Source: Sphingomonas cavernae
GTDB lineage: Bacteria; Pseudomonadota; Alphaproteobacteria; Sphingomonadales; Sphingomonadaceae
Assembly (NCBI RefSeq): GCF_003590775.1
Contig: NZ_QYUM01000002.1
Span: forward strand, 186,001-250,000
Direction: 5' to 3'
Length of the DNA: 64,000 nucleotides
Below, piece after piece: positions 1-9,104 of the stretch. The notes under the pieces are model-generated. The model was not told the DNA's origin, made no database searches, and saw nothing but the letters and a program-made list of their open reading frames with translations. The position numbers and the translations under genes were made by a program. Positions within the stretch are counted from its first letter, which is position 1, and each line of letters opens with the position of its first letter.

Positions 1-536
1 AGGAGATGGCGTCGCTCGACCTGCCGATCTTCCTCGACCTGAAGTTCCATGACATCCCCAACACCGTCGCCAAGGCAATCCAGGCATTGCGCCAGCTTGA
101 ACCCGCGATCCTGACGGTTCACGCCGCGGGCGGACGGGCGATGATGGAGGATGCCAAGGCCGCTGCCGCCAACGGCACCAAAGTCGTGGCTGTCACAATG
201 CTCACCAGCCTCGACGGAAACGACCTGACCTCGATCGGACTCAAGGAGGATACGCACGAGCAGGTCGTGCGGTTGACGGAGCTTGCGAAGAAATCGGGGC
301 TCGACGGCGTCGTCTGCTCGGGTCACGAGGTCGCGGCCGCGCGCAAGACATGGCCCGACGGCTTCTTCGTCGTGCCCGGCGTGCGCCCCGCGGGCGCCGC
401 CACGGGCGACCAGAAGCGGCTGATGACCCCGCGCGGCGCGCTCGACGCGGGCGCCTCGATCCTCGTCATCGGCCGTCCCATCACGCAGGCCGAAGACCCC
501 GATCAGGCCGCACGCGACATCGCGGCGACGCTGTAA
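1..536 (+). CDS. pyrF: Orotidine 5'-phosphate decarboxylase, 5' end cut by window
   Basis: This enzyme decarboxylates OMP to UMP, the last step of de novo pyrimidine synthesis in the cytoplasm. The motif DLKFHDIPNT near the visible start is the family signature and carries the catalytic Asp-Lys-Asp set. The C-terminal half shows the phosphate-binding segments VVPGVRPAG and the ILVIGRPIT strand typical of the TIM-barrel end. The reading frame is open to base 1, and roughly 50 N-terminal residues of a normal 225-235 residue protein lie upstream. The methionine at base 6 is therefore internal and not the start. The gene is followed by trpF after a repeat-filled gap of 139 bases, an order common in alphaproteobacteria. 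Confidence 0.93.
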   Translation, partial: EMASLDLPIFLDLKFHDIPNTVAKAIQALRQLEPAILTVHAAGGRAMMEDAKAAAANGTKVVAVTMLTSLDGNDLTSIGLKEDTHEQVVRLTELAKKSGLDGVVCSGHEVAAARKTWPDGFFVVPGVRPAGAATGDQKRLMTPRGALDAGASILVIGRPITQAEDPDQAARDIAATL

Positions 537-538
537 AG

Positions 539-659
539 CCCTCTCCCCGCGTGCGGGGAGAGGGTTGGGAGAGGGGCACGACGGGAGAGTCGGCCCACTA
601 GTATCAACGCGCTGCAGAACTCCCCCTCTCCCCAACCCTCTCCCCTGAAGGGGAGAGGG
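539..659. repeat. Inverted pair of REP-like G-rich palindromes
   Basis: Two imperfect palindromes face each other between pyrF and trpF. The left one (539-577) has CCCTCTCCCC, a short loop, CGGGGAGAGGG and a TTGGGAGAGGGG tail. The right one (622-659) is the same pattern on the other strand. The pair can fold into two hairpins or one long one, and could act as a transcript stabiliser or attenuator between co-directional genes. The same core recurs at both sides of the DUF559 gene near 11.9-12.4 kb, so this is a dispersed family. Confidence 0.8.
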
Positions 660-675
660 AGGCTAAGGAACCCCG

Positions 676-1320
676 ATGCCCCGAATCACCGCCAAGATCT
701 GCGGCCTTTCGACGCCCGAAACGCTAGACGCCGCGGTCGCGGGGGGCGCGAGCCATATCGGACTGGTCTTCTTTCCGAAGAGCCCGCGTCATGTGCAGTT
801 CGGTCAGGCCGCCGCGCTCGCGCAGCGCGTGCCCGCGCATGTGCTCAAGGCGGGCGTATTTGTCGACCCCGACGACGCGCTGCTCGACGCCGCGATCGCC
901 GCCGGCGGGCTCGATGTGATCCAGTTGCATGGCAAGGAGGCGCCCGAACGTGCCGCTGCCGTCAAGGCACGCTCCGGCAAGGAGGTGTGGAAAGCGCTTC
1001 ACGTTCGCACCAGTCTCGATCTCGCGGGCGCGGGCAGTTACCGTGGCGCCGCAGATCGGCTGCTCTATGACGCCAAGACGCCCGAGGGTGCAGATCTCCC
1101 CGGCGGCATGGGGTTGCGCTTCGACTGGCGGCTGCTCCAGGGCTTCTCTCACCCCCTTGCCTGGGCGCTGTCGGGCGGGCTCGATGCCGCCAATGTCGGC
1201 GAAGCGGTTGGCATCACCGGCGCGGCGCTGGTAGATGTGTCGTCCGGTGTCGAAAGCGCGCCGGGTATCAAGGATGTGGACAAGATCGCCGCATTCCTTA
1301 AAGCGACGGCCCAGCTATGA
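676..1320 (+). CDS. trpF: Phosphoribosylanthranilate isomerase
   Basis: TrpF catalyses the Amadori rearrangement of phosphoribosylanthranilate to CdRP in tryptophan synthesis. The 214-residue length is normal for a stand-alone TIM-barrel TrpF. The N-terminal strand [16 protein letters not shown] carries the catalytic Cys of the KICG motif. [12 protein letters not shown] follows at about residue 30, and [10 protein letters not shown] near the C-terminus is the phosphate-binding loop. An AAGGA sequence precedes the ATG. The stop overlaps the trpB start (ATGA), which points to translational coupling in a trpF-trpB-trpA-accD operon. The trpE, trpD and trpC genes are not in the window. Confidence 0.96.
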   Translation: MPRITAKICGLSTPETLDAAVAGGASHIGLVFFPKSPRHVQFGQAAALAQRVPAHVLKAGVFVDPDDALLDAAIAAGGLDVIQLHGKEAPERAAAVKARSGKEVWKALHVRTSLDLAGAGSYRGAADRLLYDAKTPEGADLPGGMGLRFDWRLLQGFSHPLAWALSGGLDAANVGEAVGITGAALVDVSSGVESAPGIKDVDKIAAFLKATAQL

Positions 1321-2528
1321 CCATCATCAACTCGCTTCGCACCCAGCCCGACGAGCGTGGGCATTTCGGGCAGTTCGGCGGCCGCTATGTCGCCGAGACG
1401 CTGATGCCGCTGATCCTCGATCTCGACCGCGAATACCGCGCCGCGAAGCAGGATCCCGCATTCAAGGCTGAATTCGACTATCTGCTGAAGCAATATGTCG
1501 GCCGTCCGAGCCCGCTCTATTTCGCCGAGCGGCTGACCGAGGAACTGGGTGGCGCAAAGGTCTATCTGAAGCGCGAGGAGCTCAACCACACCGGCGCGCA
1601 CAAGATCAACAACTGCATCGGCCAGATCCTGCTCGCCAGACGCATGGGCAAGACGCGGATCATCGCGGAGACGGGCGCTGGCCAGCACGGCGTCGCCACC
1701 GCCACCGTTGCGGCGCTGTTCGGCCTGCCCTGCACGATCTTCATGGGCGCGGTCGACGTCGCCCGTCAGCAGCCCAACGTCTTCCGGATGAAGCTGCTCG
1801 GCGCCGAAGTCCGGGCGGTTGAATCGGGTGCAAAAACGCTCAAGGATGCGATGAACGAGGCGCTGCGCGACTGGGTCGCGAACGTCCACGACACCTTCTA
1901 CATCATCGGCACCGTCGCAGGCCCGCACCCCTATCCCGAACTCGTCCGCGACTTTCAGACCGTCATCGGCAATGAGGCGCGCGAACAGATTCTCGAGGCC
2001 GAGGGCCGGCTTCCCGACATGCTGATCGCGCCCGTCGGCGGCGGATCCAATGCGATCGGACTGTTCCACCCCTTTCTCGATGATCCGGAGATCGAGATCG
2101 TCGGCGTCGAGGCCGCAGGCGAAGGGCTCGATACCGCGAAACACGCCGCCAGCCTCGCGGGTGGTTCTCCCGGCGTGCTTCACGGCAACCGCACCTATCT
2201 GCTCCAGGACGAGGACGGCCAGATTACCGAGGCGCATTCGATCTCGGCGGGTCTCGACTATCCCGGCATCGGCCCCGAACATGCCTGGCTCCACGACATT
2301 GGCCGCGTCCGCTACGAGCCCGTGACCGATGCCGAGGCGCTCGCGAGCTTCCAGCGGCTCTGCAAGCTCGAAGGTATCATTCCCGCGCTCGAATCCGCGC
2401 ACGCGCTCGCCGCGGCTGAACGCATCGTCCCAGGAATGGACAGGGACAAGATCGTGATCGTCAACCTCTCGGGTCGCGGCGACAAGGACATCTTCACGGT
2501 CGCCGACGCGCTGGGGGTGAAGCTGTGA
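1317..2528 (+). CDS. trpB: Tryptophan synthase beta subunit
   Basis: TrpB is the PLP enzyme that condenses indole with L-serine; it works as an alpha2-beta2 complex with TrpA. The 403-residue length is standard for the TrpB1 class. The PLP lysine lies in [10 protein letters not shown] (about residue 96), the [12 protein letters not shown] segment follows, and GGGSNAIG near residue 240 is the phosphate-binding loop. The C-terminal SGRGDKD motif is also present. The ATG overlaps the trpF stop and the trpA GTG overlaps its own stop, so all three are probably translated from one message. Confidence 0.98.
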   Translation: MTIINSLRTQPDERGHFGQFGGRYVAETLMPLILDLDREYRAAKQDPAFKAEFDYLLKQYVGRPSPLYFAERLTEELGGAKVYLKREELNHTGAHKINNCIGQILLARRMGKTRIIAETGAGQHGVATATVAALFGLPCTIFMGAVDVARQQPNVFRMKLLGAEVRAVESGAKTLKDAMNEALRDWVANVHDTFYIIGTVAGPHPYPELVRDFQTVIGNEAREQILEAEGRLPDMLIAPVGGGSNAIGLFHPFLDDPEIEIVGVEAAGEGLDTAKHAASLAGGSPGVLHGNRTYLLQDEDGQITEAHSISAGLDYPGIGPEHAWLHDIGRVRYEPVTDAEALASFQRLCKLEGIIPALESAHALAAAERIVPGMDRDKIVIVNLSGRGDKDIFTVADALGVKL

Positions 2529-3343
2529 ACGATCGTCTCGCCAACGCCTATGCCCGCGCCGCATCCGAAAACCGCGCCGCGCTCGTTACCTTCGTCACCG
2601 GCGGCGATCCGACGCCCGCGGACACCGCGGCGGTGCTCGACGCGCTCGTCGAAGGCGGCGCCGATGTGATCGAGCTCGGCATGCCCTTCACCGATCCGAT
2701 GGCTGACGGCCCGGCAATCCAGCGCGCCAATCTGCGCGCGCTTGGTGCGGGCACGACGACCGCGGACATTCTCGGCATCGCCAAGGGCTTTCGTGCACGG
2801 CACCCCGAAACCCCACTCGTGCTGATGGGCTATGCCAATCCGATGGTCCGCCGCGGCCCCGAATGGTTCGCCAATGCAGCCAAAGAGGCCGGCGTCGACG
2901 GCGTGATTTGCGTCGATATCCCCAGCGAGGAGGATGACGCGCTCGGCCCCGCGCTTCGCGAAGCAGGCATCCACCCCATCCGCCTCGCCACCCCCACCAC
3001 CGATGCCGCGCGGTTGCCCGCCGTGCTCGATGGCGCTGGCGGCTTCCTCTATTATGTCTCGGTCGCGGGCATCACCGGGCTTCAGCAGGCCGCGCAGGGC
3101 TCGATCGAGGCGGCAGTAGCAAAACTCAAGGCCGGCACTGATCTTCCCGTCGCGGTCGGTTTCGGCGTTCGCACGCCCGAACAGGCCGCTGCGATCGCAC
3201 GTGTCGCCGACGGCGTCGTCGTCGGCTCCGCAATCGTCGAGCTCGTCGCCGAGCATGGCGCCAACGCCGCCGGCTCCGTCAAAACCTATGTCGCATCGCT
3301 CAGCAGCGCGATCGCGGCCGCACGAAAGGAAATGGCCGCATGA
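2525..3343 (+). CDS. trpA: Tryptophan synthase alpha subunit
   Basis: TrpA cleaves indole-3-glycerol phosphate and passes indole through a tunnel to TrpB. The 272-residue protein has FVTGGDPTP near the N-terminus, then [14 protein letters not shown], which supplies the catalytic Glu and Asp, and later [10 protein letters not shown] and [10 protein letters not shown], the phosphate-binding elements. The start is a GTG overlapping the trpB stop, and the stop overlaps the accD ATG. There is no gap or internal promoter space on either side, so expression is tied to trpB and accD. Confidence 0.97.
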   Translation: MNDRLANAYARAASENRAALVTFVTGGDPTPADTAAVLDALVEGGADVIELGMPFTDPMADGPAIQRANLRALGAGTTTADILGIAKGFRARHPETPLVLMGYANPMVRRGPEWFANAAKEAGVDGVICVDIPSEEDDALGPALREAGIHPIRLATPTTDAARLPAVLDGAGGFLYYVSVAGITGLQQAAQGSIEAAVAKLKAGTDLPVAVGFGVRTPEQAAAIARVADGVVVGSAIVELVAEHGANAAGSVKTYVASLSSAIAAARKEMAA

Positions 3344-4194
3344 GCTGGCTCGACCGCGTTCGCAACTCGCTCCCTTTCATCGCCAAGCGCGAGACGCAGG
3401 ATACGCTCTGGCACAAATGCCCTGGTTGTTCGCAGATGATCTTCATCAAGGAATATGAGGAAAATCTCTCGGTCTGCCCCAAATGCGGCCATCACGGACG
3501 CATCGGCCCCAAGGCGCGTTTCGTACAGATCTTCGACGAGGCAAGCTGGACCACGCTGCCCACCCCCCAGGTCGCCGACGATCCGCTCAGGTTCCGCGAT
3601 TCCAAGAAATATACCGATCGCATCAAGGCTGCGCGCGCTTCGACGGGCGAGCAGGACGCCCTGATCAATGCCTCGGGCCGGATTCTCGGCCGCAAGGCGG
3701 TGGTCGGCGTTCAGGACTTCGCCTTCATGGGCGGTTCGATGGGCCTCGGCGTAGGCGCGGCCTTTGTCGAAGGAGCCCGCAAGGCGATTGCGGAGCGTGC
3801 GCCTTACGTCATCTTCACCGCGGCGGGCGGCGCACGCATGCAGGAGGGTATCCTCTCGCTGATGCAGATGCCCAAGACGACCGTCGCCATCGCGGAGCTC
3901 AAGGAAGCCGGACTCCCCTATATCGTCGTGCTCACCGACCCGACGACGGGCGGCGTCACCGCCTCCTATGCGATGCTCGGCGACGTCCAGATCTCCGAGC
4001 CCGGTGCGCTCATCGGCTTCGCCGGCCAGCGTGTGATCGAGAACACGATCCGCGAAAAGCTGCCCGAAGGCTTCCAGCGCGCCGAATATCTGCTCGATCA
4101 CGGCATGCTCGACATGGTCGTCGAGCGGAAGAACCTGCGCGAGACGCTCGGTCAGCTCATTGGCTATCTCTGCGAGGAAAAGGCGGCCGCCTGA
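3340..4194 (+). CDS. accD: Acetyl-CoA carboxylase carboxyltransferase beta subunit
   Basis: AccD pairs with AccA to move the carboxyl group from carboxybiotin to acetyl-CoA, giving malonyl-CoA for fatty acid synthesis. The N-terminal zinc ribbon is clear: CPGC at about residue 27 and CPKC at about 46. It is followed by the crotonase-type domain with GGARMQEG and [14 protein letters not shown]. The length of 284 is normal. It follows trpA with a 4-base overlap and is followed by folC after a repeat-bearing gap, the usual trpA-accD-folC order of this group of bacteria. Confidence 0.97.
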   Translation: MSWLDRVRNSLPFIAKRETQDTLWHKCPGCSQMIFIKEYEENLSVCPKCGHHGRIGPKARFVQIFDEASWTTLPTPQVADDPLRFRDSKKYTDRIKAARASTGEQDALINASGRILGRKAVVGVQDFAFMGGSMGLGVGAAFVEGARKAIAERAPYVIFTAAGGARMQEGILSLMQMPKTTVAIAELKEAGLPYIVVLTDPTTGGVTASYAMLGDVQISEPGALIGFAGQRVIENTIREKLPEGFQRAEYLLDHGMLDMVVERKNLRETLGQLIGYLCEEKAAA

Positions 4195-4215
4195 CGGCAT
4201 CGACAAACCCCCTCC

Positions 4216-4308
4216 GTCATGCTGAACTTGATTCAGCATCCATGAAAACAGGCGGGGCAGGTTCTTCGCTGTGTGTGTTCATGGACCCTGAAACAAGTTC
4301 AGGGTGAC
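4216..4308. repeat. Inverted pair of CTGAA/TTCAG palindromic repeats
   Basis: Between accD and folC two related palindromes face each other. The left one (4216-4246) contains GCTGAACTTGATTCAGC followed by ATCCATGAA. The right one (4278-4308) contains TTCATGGACCCTGAAACAAG and TTCAGGGTGAC on the opposite strand. Each makes a hairpin, and together they can make a longer stem. Extragenic elements of this GTCACCCTGAA type are familiar from sphingomonad genomes, from memory rather than from a search. It could terminate or stabilise the accD message. Confidence 0.75.
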
Positions 4309-4337
4309 GATCGCATCTGATCCTGAGGCTTGCCCGA

Positions 4338-5663
4338 ATGCCCGATTCCGCCCGTTCCAACGATCCCGCGGTCCAGCGCCAGCTCGACCGATTGACGATG
4401 CTCTCCCCCGGTCGCGACGTGCTCGGGCTGGAACGCATCTCGGAACTGCTCGCGCGTCTCGGCAATCCTCAGGACAAGCTACCGCCCGTCTTCCACGTCG
4501 CCGGCACCAACGGCAAGGGTTCGACCTGCGCTTTCCTGCGCGCTGCGATCGAGGCGGCGGGGATGCGCGCGCATGTCTATTCGTCGCCGCATCTCGTGCG
4601 CTTCAACGAGCGTATCCGCGTCGCGGGCAAGCTGATCGACGACGCCGAGCTCGCGCCGTTGCTCGCCGAAGTGCTCGATTGCTCGGAGGACATCCATCCC
4701 AGCTTCTTCGAGGCGACCACCGCCGCCGCGTTTTTGGCGTTCACGCGGCATGATGCGGAGGCGTGCATCATCGAGGTCGGTCTCGGCGGCCGGCTGGACG
4801 CCACCAACATCATCACCAATCCCGCGATCTGCGGCATCGCCCAGCTCGGCATCGACCATCAGGCATTTCTGGGCGAAACCGAGGTCGAGATTGCAGGAGA
4901 AAAAGCGGGTATTGCCAAGCGCTTCGTACCACTTGTTACGATGGTCTATGCGCCCGCGCTGAACCAACGAATCGCTGAAGTGGCCGCCGCCGCAGGAGCG
5001 CCCGTCCTTGCCAAGGGCACGACGTGGGAGGCGACCCTCTACAACGGCCGGCTCCATTACCGCGACGACAAGGGCAAGTTCGACGCCCCCCGCCCGAGAC
5101 TCGCGGGCGACCACCAGGTGATGAACGCCGCGCTCGCCTTCGCGATGCTGCGCCATCAGAACGCGGTGCATATTCCCGAAACCGCATTCAAGGCCGCAAC
5201 CGGCTGGGCGCAATGGCCCGCACGGCTCCAGCATCTGGAGGAAGGTCCGCTCACCGAATCGCTTCCCGGCAATGCCGAACTCTGGCTCGATGGCGGCCAC
5301 AACCCGGCTGCGGGCGAGATGATCGCGACCTATTTCCGCGATCGGCTAGCCGGCCGACCACTCCATCTCATCCTCGGCATGCTGGAAAACAAGGACCCGA
5401 TGGGCCTGTTGTCACATTTCAAGGGTCTCGCGGCGTCGCTTCACGCGGTGCCCGTGCCCGATCACGGCCATCACTCCACCGCTGATCTCGCCGCGATGGC
5501 GTCACAGATCGGTGCCGAAGGCCATGCAGCGCATGATGTCGAGGACGCTCTGGCAAAGCTTGGCGGCACGCTCGATCCCGCGCAGCCTTCGACCGTGCTG
5601 ATCCTGGGCTCGCTCTACCTCGCGGGCGAAGTGCTCCGCCTCAACAACCAGCCGCTAGAATAA
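4338..5663 (+). CDS. folC: Dihydrofolate/folylpolyglutamate synthase
   Basis: FolC adds glutamate to dihydropteroate and polyglutamylates folates, using ATP. It is a Mur-ligase-type protein: the P-loop VAGTNGKGST lies near residue 56, followed by SSPHLVRFNERIRV. EVGLGGRLDATN and the LDGGHNPA motif of the C-terminal domain are also present. The 441-residue length fits bifunctional FolC. It runs in the same direction as accD but is separated from it by a palindromic repeat, so it may have its own message end or start. Confidence 0.95.
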   Translation: MPDSARSNDPAVQRQLDRLTMLSPGRDVLGLERISELLARLGNPQDKLPPVFHVAGTNGKGSTCAFLRAAIEAAGMRAHVYSSPHLVRFNERIRVAGKLIDDAELAPLLAEVLDCSEDIHPSFFEATTAAAFLAFTRHDAEACIIEVGLGGRLDATNIITNPAICGIAQLGIDHQAFLGETEVEIAGEKAGIAKRFVPLVTMVYAPALNQRIAEVAAAAGAPVLAKGTTWEATLYNGRLHYRDDKGKFDAPRPRLAGDHQVMNAALAFAMLRHQNAVHIPETAFKAATGWAQWPARLQHLEEGPLTESLPGNAELWLDGGHNPAAGEMIATYFRDRLAGRPLHLILGMLENKDPMGLLSHFKGLAASLHAVPVPDHGHHSTADLAAMASQIGAEGHAAHDVEDALAKLGGTLDPAQPSTVLILGSLYLAGEVLRLNNQPLE

Positions 5664-5701
5664 GCAACGCGAACGCTAAAGCGACCTGCATTATATCGGC
5701 A

Positions 5702-5865
5702 CCGCTCATCCTGAGGAAGGGCTGAGCCTGGCGAAGCCCTGTCTCGAAGGACCTTGGCACAGTACGTCCTTCGAGACGCCGTTTCGGCTTCGCCAAAGGC
5801 GAAGTTTATCCTGAGCGACGCCGCAGGCGGCGTCGAAGGGCTCAACGGCTCCTCAGGATGAGCGG
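5702..5865. repeat. 164-base element with perfect 16-base terminal inverted repeat
   Basis: The ends CCGCTCATCCTGAGGA (5702-5717) and its exact complement (5850-5865) enclose a second perfect stem, GTCTCGAAGGAC (5741-5752) with GTCCTTCGAGAC (5766-5777). The inner part also has CTTCGCC/GGCGAAG stems. It sits between the convergent folC and a small gene, where a bidirectional terminator would fit. A diverged relative of the same layout lies at 10551-10696. It looks like a non-coding dispersed repeat unit. Confidence 0.8.
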
Positions 5866-5894
5866 ATGATGATGCACATTTAGCGCGCGGGGCG

Positions 5895-6149
5895 CTAAAG
5901 CCGCGGAAGCCCCGCCACGTCCTCGCTCACCCACAGATGATAGTGCCCGGTGCGCGACCACAGCCCGGCGCCGATGGTGAAACGCCCCCGCTGCGCGTCG
6001 AGCATTACCAGTTCGTGCGGCCGTCCAAAGGCCTGAGCGATCGCGGTCCTGGCGGCCTCCGCCGCGCGGATATCGTCCACCGCGTCGAGCGAGATGGAGT
6101 CGTCGGGGTCAGAATGCTGCATGCGAATGTCGAGGCGATAGGTCGGCAA
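5895..6149 (-). CDS. Hypothetical 84-residue protein
   Basis: I do not recognise a family. The frame is open well upstream of the likely start, but the upstream part looks like non-coding sequence. The plausible protein begins at a TTG (6149) with LPTYRLDIRMQ, or at the ATG at 6122. It shows an alternating acidic and hydrophobic pattern, a helix-like DIRAAEAARTAIAQAFGRP, and a C-terminal GHYHLWV strand. This is compatible with a small alpha/beta fold. It is convergent with folC across the 5702-5865 repeat. No ribosome binding site clearly decides the start. Confidence 0.5.
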   Translation of the reverse strand: MPTYRLDIRMQHSDPDDSISLDAVDDIRAAEAARTAIAQAFGRPHELVMLDAQRGRFTIGAGLWSRTGHYHLWVSEDVAGLPRL

Positions 6150-6304
6150 AGCTATGGATCCGGAAAAATGCGCGGGGGCAGGCACCGCGCCCACCCTCGT
6201 GCCAATCTGGGATGTGCCACACGCTTTGCAAAGCGCAGCGCGGCGCGCTTTCGCAACACATGGTCGACGCGGCAACGAATAATTCCACGTACGACTCAAT
6301 TATT

Positions 6305-6323
6305 GATATTGACTTGCAATATC
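6305..6323. promoter_or_regulatory. Palindromic operator-like site upstream of the gene at 6366
   Basis: GATATTG (6305-6311) and CAATATC (6317-6323) form a perfect 7-base inverted repeat around ACTTG. It lies in an A+T-rich island about 45 bases upstream of the ATG at 6366, in the divergent space between two small genes. The site overlaps a possible -35 hexamer TTGACT (6309-6314). The regulator is unknown. Confidence 0.5.
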
Positions 6324-6365
6324 TAACAGGCAAATTTCACGGACAACGCGCAGAGAGGATGTCTC

Positions 6366-6818
6366 ATGGCCCGGTCCGCCGATCTCAATTACGCCGATGC
6401 TCCGTCCATTCCCGATCTGCGCACGGCACGGCTGTTGCTCTTTGCGATCCGACGCATGGCGGTTGCGGGGCTGGACGACGCGCACGCCGCACACGCGGTC
6501 TTCGCGCATTTCGGCATGAGCTATCGGCGCCCGCTCGTGCTCATCCGTGCGATGATGGCAGAGATCGCGCGCGCTTCGCAGCAAATAGTCAAGGTGGCGC
6601 CATGCTGCTGTCTTCGCATGACCCCTGACGAGGCAACGCTGCTCAAGACCGTCGAGCAGGCCGCTGATCAACCCCGCCGCGCCCACACCCTGCTGGGCGA
6701 CCTGATGGGCACAGCCGATTGCCTGGGCGTCCTCACCACCGCGCAGGCGGTCGGTCAGGCCTTCGCTGATCTCGGCAAGCCGCTGGCGCTGTTCGCAAGC
6801 ACCGCGGGTGACGTTTGA
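6366..6818 (+). CDS. Small conserved hypothetical protein, possibly DUF6628
   Basis: This 150-residue, probably soluble and mostly helical protein has no recognisable catalytic motif. It resembles a family I remember as DUF6628 from sphingomonads, but I could not check this. Features include RTARLLLFAIRRMAVAGLDDAHAAHAVF near residue 20, a Cys triplet (VAPCCCLRM) near 80 and a C-terminal segment LGDLMGTADCLGVLTTAQAVGQAF. An AGAGAGGAT sequence precedes the ATG. The gene is monocistronic, with an A+T-rich upstream region holding a palindrome, which suggests specific regulation. Confidence 0.7.
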   Translation: MARSADLNYADAPSIPDLRTARLLLFAIRRMAVAGLDDAHAAHAVFAHFGMSYRRPLVLIRAMMAEIARASQQIVKVAPCCCLRMTPDEATLLKTVEQAADQPRRAHTLLGDLMGTADCLGVLTTAQAVGQAFADLGKPLALFASTAGDV

Positions 6819-6824
6819 CGACAG

Positions 6825-8051
6825 TCAGGATCGTGCTTCGGCCACCGCCGCCGTTACCGGAGCCGGATCGCGCGGCAGCAGCAGGAACAGCAGGCTGCCG
6901 AGGAAGACTGCCGTTCCGCTGCTTAGCAGAAACACCTCAAAGCTGTCGGTGAGCTTGAGCGTGAGGCTGAGCAGCGCCGCCCCGATCGAAGCGGATATCG
7001 CCATGGCCGCGGTCATCATGCCCATGACGCTGCTGAAAACGCTCACACCGAAATTACGCACGACGAGATAGCCGACGACGTCGCCCTCGGCGCCGAAGGA
7101 CAGGCCAATGAGCAGCACCGAAAGCATCAGGACATTGGGGTCGTCGAAGCGCGATGCCAGCAGGAATAACCCGATTGCGGTGAATCCCATGCCGATCCCT
7201 GCAACGAGATAGGCCGGAAAACGATCGAGCGCGAGGCCACTCGCAAAGCGCCCGACAAGCACGCCGGTCGCGAACGTCGAGATCATGATCGACACGCCCT
7301 TCGCGGTGACGCCGTTATCGAGCAGCACCAGATTGAGCTGGGTGAGCGCGATCACTTGCGGAAGATTGCAGAGCAGCATCGCACCCAGCAGCACCCAGAA
7401 GGCGCGCATACGGAAGATCGTCGCATAATCCTCTTTCGCGGTTTTCGCGCGCGGCGGGACCTCTCCGGAATCCTTGCGTTCGGGCGGCAGCATCAGCAGT
7501 GCCACCGTCCCCGCCACGGCGGAGAACGCCACCAGCGCCAGATAGCCCGCGCGCCAGCCGTGCGCTTCGACGAAGTTGTTGAGAATAGGGCCGCCGACCG
7601 CACCGGTTATCGCGGGTCCCGACGCAACGATCGCGAGCGCAAGGCCGCGCGCGCGCGTCACATACTGGACGACCGTCCTGCTATAGACCGTTGTCGTCGT
7701 GGTGATGCAAAGCACCGCCTGAAACAGGAACAAGGCGATATAGACCCGGATATCCCCGGTCATCTGGCTGAGCCCGAGAAAGGCAAGCGGCGCCACTATG
7801 ACGCCGATCAACGCGGTGCGACGCACGCCGATCATGTCGGTCAGCCGCCCCACGAAAGGAAAGAAGGCGACGCTGACCAGGCCCAGGCTGCCGATCAGCG
7901 CGAACTCGGACTTCGACCACCCGAATTCCCGCAGAAAATGCGGGGCCATGATGCTCGTGACGTAGTTGGTCATCGAGAAGCCACAGCCGAGCCCGATCAA
8001 CGCCGCGACCAGGGGACGCCACTGCGCGCGCAACTCCTGCAGATAACCCAT
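6825..8051 (-). CDS. MFS transporter
   Basis: This 408-residue major facilitator has about 12 predicted membrane segments. The MFS motif after TM2 appears as GRLTDMIGVRRTALIG. A second half begins near residue 215 after a charged loop PPERKDSGEVPPRAKTAKEDY. The overall look, including TTTTVYSRTVVQYVTRARGLALAI, recalls the monocarboxylate/OFA branch, but the substrate is not evident. It lies 34 bases downstream of an SDR oxidoreductase on the same strand, so the pair may import a compound and oxidise or reduce it. Confidence 0.88.
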   Translation of the reverse strand: MGYLQELRAQWRPLVAALIGLGCGFSMTNYVTSIMAPHFLREFGWSKSEFALIGSLGLVSVAFFPFVGRLTDMIGVRRTALIGVIVAPLAFLGLSQMTGDIRVYIALFLFQAVLCITTTTTVYSRTVVQYVTRARGLALAIVASGPAITGAVGGPILNNFVEAHGWRAGYLALVAFSAVAGTVALLMLPPERKDSGEVPPRAKTAKEDYATIFRMRAFWVLLGAMLLCNLPQVIALTQLNLVLLDNGVTAKGVSIMISTFATGVLVGRFASGLALDRFPAYLVAGIGMGFTAIGLFLLASRFDDPNVLMLSVLLIGLSFGAEGDVVGYLVVRNFGVSVFSSVMGMMTAAMAISASIGAALLSLTLKLTDSFEVFLLSSGTAVFLGSLLFLLLPRDPAPVTAAVAEARS

Positions 8052-8085
8052 GCCAACTCCTCTTTCCCGGCGTCACCTTGTCCTG

Positions 8086-8961
8086 TCAGCCATTCGCGCC
8101 CGAGCGAAAGACGAGCCGCTCGCTCTCGTCCCAGAACCGCTCGATCACCGCGTCGTCATCGACGATCGGGTTGGGCGCGCGTGGTTTGCGCTGATACCAA
8201 TAGCCGCCGTTGCTCTGCCCGCCTTCGTCGGACGTGGCGAGCCAGACCAGCGTGTCTGCGCCTTCTTTCTCCGAGAATTTTGGCAGGTCGCGCACGCGCG
8301 CCTGCGTGTCCGCTGGCGCATAGGAGAAGAAATTGGAATCGACCGCACCCGGATGCACCGCGTGGGCGACGATGCCATCATCCGCCAGCCGCTTCGCCAG
8401 CGCCCTTGCGAAAAGCACATTGGCGAGCTTGCCGGTGCAATAAGCGAGCCCCGGGTTGAAGCTGGCGAGATTCTGCATGTCGTCCAGGTTGATCGCGGGG
8501 ATCATCTCGCTGGCGTCAGATGCGGTATTGAGGATGCGTACGGCACCCTGTGGGGCGTTCGCGGCCGCCGCGCGAAGCAACGGCAGAAGCCGCCGGGTCA
8601 GCAGGAACGGGCCAAGGTGGTTGCCCGCGAAATTCGCCTCATAGCCTTCGGCTGTCATCGCGAGCGCGCTCGCCATGCCTCCCGCATTGTTGACCAGCAC
8701 ATCGATGCGATCGGTGAGCGCAGCAATATCGCGCGCGGCGCGCTCTGCCTCGGTCAGCAGCGACAGGTCCGCACGCAGCATGTCGACGGATTGGCCAGAC
8801 GATAATGCCCGGATCTCCGCCTCAGCCGCAGCGATGCGCGCAGGGTCTCGCCCGGTGCCGATGACCCGCCACCCCCGGCATGCGAGCGCCTTCGCCACTT
8901 CCTTCCCGATCCCCGAGCTCGCACCAGTTACAACCGCCACGCGTGGTTTGCCTGACGCCAT
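8086..8961 (-). CDS. SDR family NAD(P)-dependent oxidoreductase
   Basis: This is a classical short-chain dehydrogenase of 291 residues. It has the cofactor glycine motif TGASSGIG (residues 12-19), NNAG (91-94), a catalytic serine in ILNTASDAS (about 148) and YCTGK with Tyr174 and Lys178. GTGRD at the end of strand 2 has an Arg in the position that often favours NADP. The C-terminal extension and the HPGAVDSNFF segment resemble retinol-dehydrogenase-like members. It is the first gene of a likely two-gene unit with the downstream MFS transporter. The substrate is unknown. Confidence 0.9.
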   Translation of the reverse strand: MASGKPRVAVVTGASSGIGKEVAKALACRGWRVIGTGRDPARIAAAEAEIRALSSGQSVDMLRADLSLLTEAERAARDIAALTDRIDVLVNNAGGMASALAMTAEGYEANFAGNHLGPFLLTRRLLPLLRAAAANAPQGAVRILNTASDASEMIPAINLDDMQNLASFNPGLAYCTGKLANVLFARALAKRLADDGIVAHAVHPGAVDSNFFSYAPADTQARVRDLPKFSEKEGADTLVWLATSDEGGQSNGGYWYQRKPRAPNPIVDDDAVIERFWDESERLVFRSGANG

Positions 8962-9104
8962 CCTTGCCTCATCCTCTTTGCCCGCTCGCCGAGCTTATGG
9001 GGCCGGCGGCATGGCGGCAAGCAAAGCGCCGGCAAGGCGGCGAAGGATCGGGTGGGCGTTATCCGGTCCGCCCCGCATGCGAGATTGCAACCAACCCGCC
9101 GGTG

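Noticed and set aside
1-5. pyrF as a truncated pseudogene
   Set aside because: The open frame reaches the window edge, so the missing N-terminus is due to the cut and not to damage.
1149-2564. A 471-codon minus-strand frame opposite trpB
   Set aside because: trpB is unmistakable on the other strand and this product has no recognisable motif.
6300-6330. Fur or iron-responsive box
   Set aside because: The palindrome is clear but does not match the consensus forms I know closely enough, and no iron gene is adjacent.
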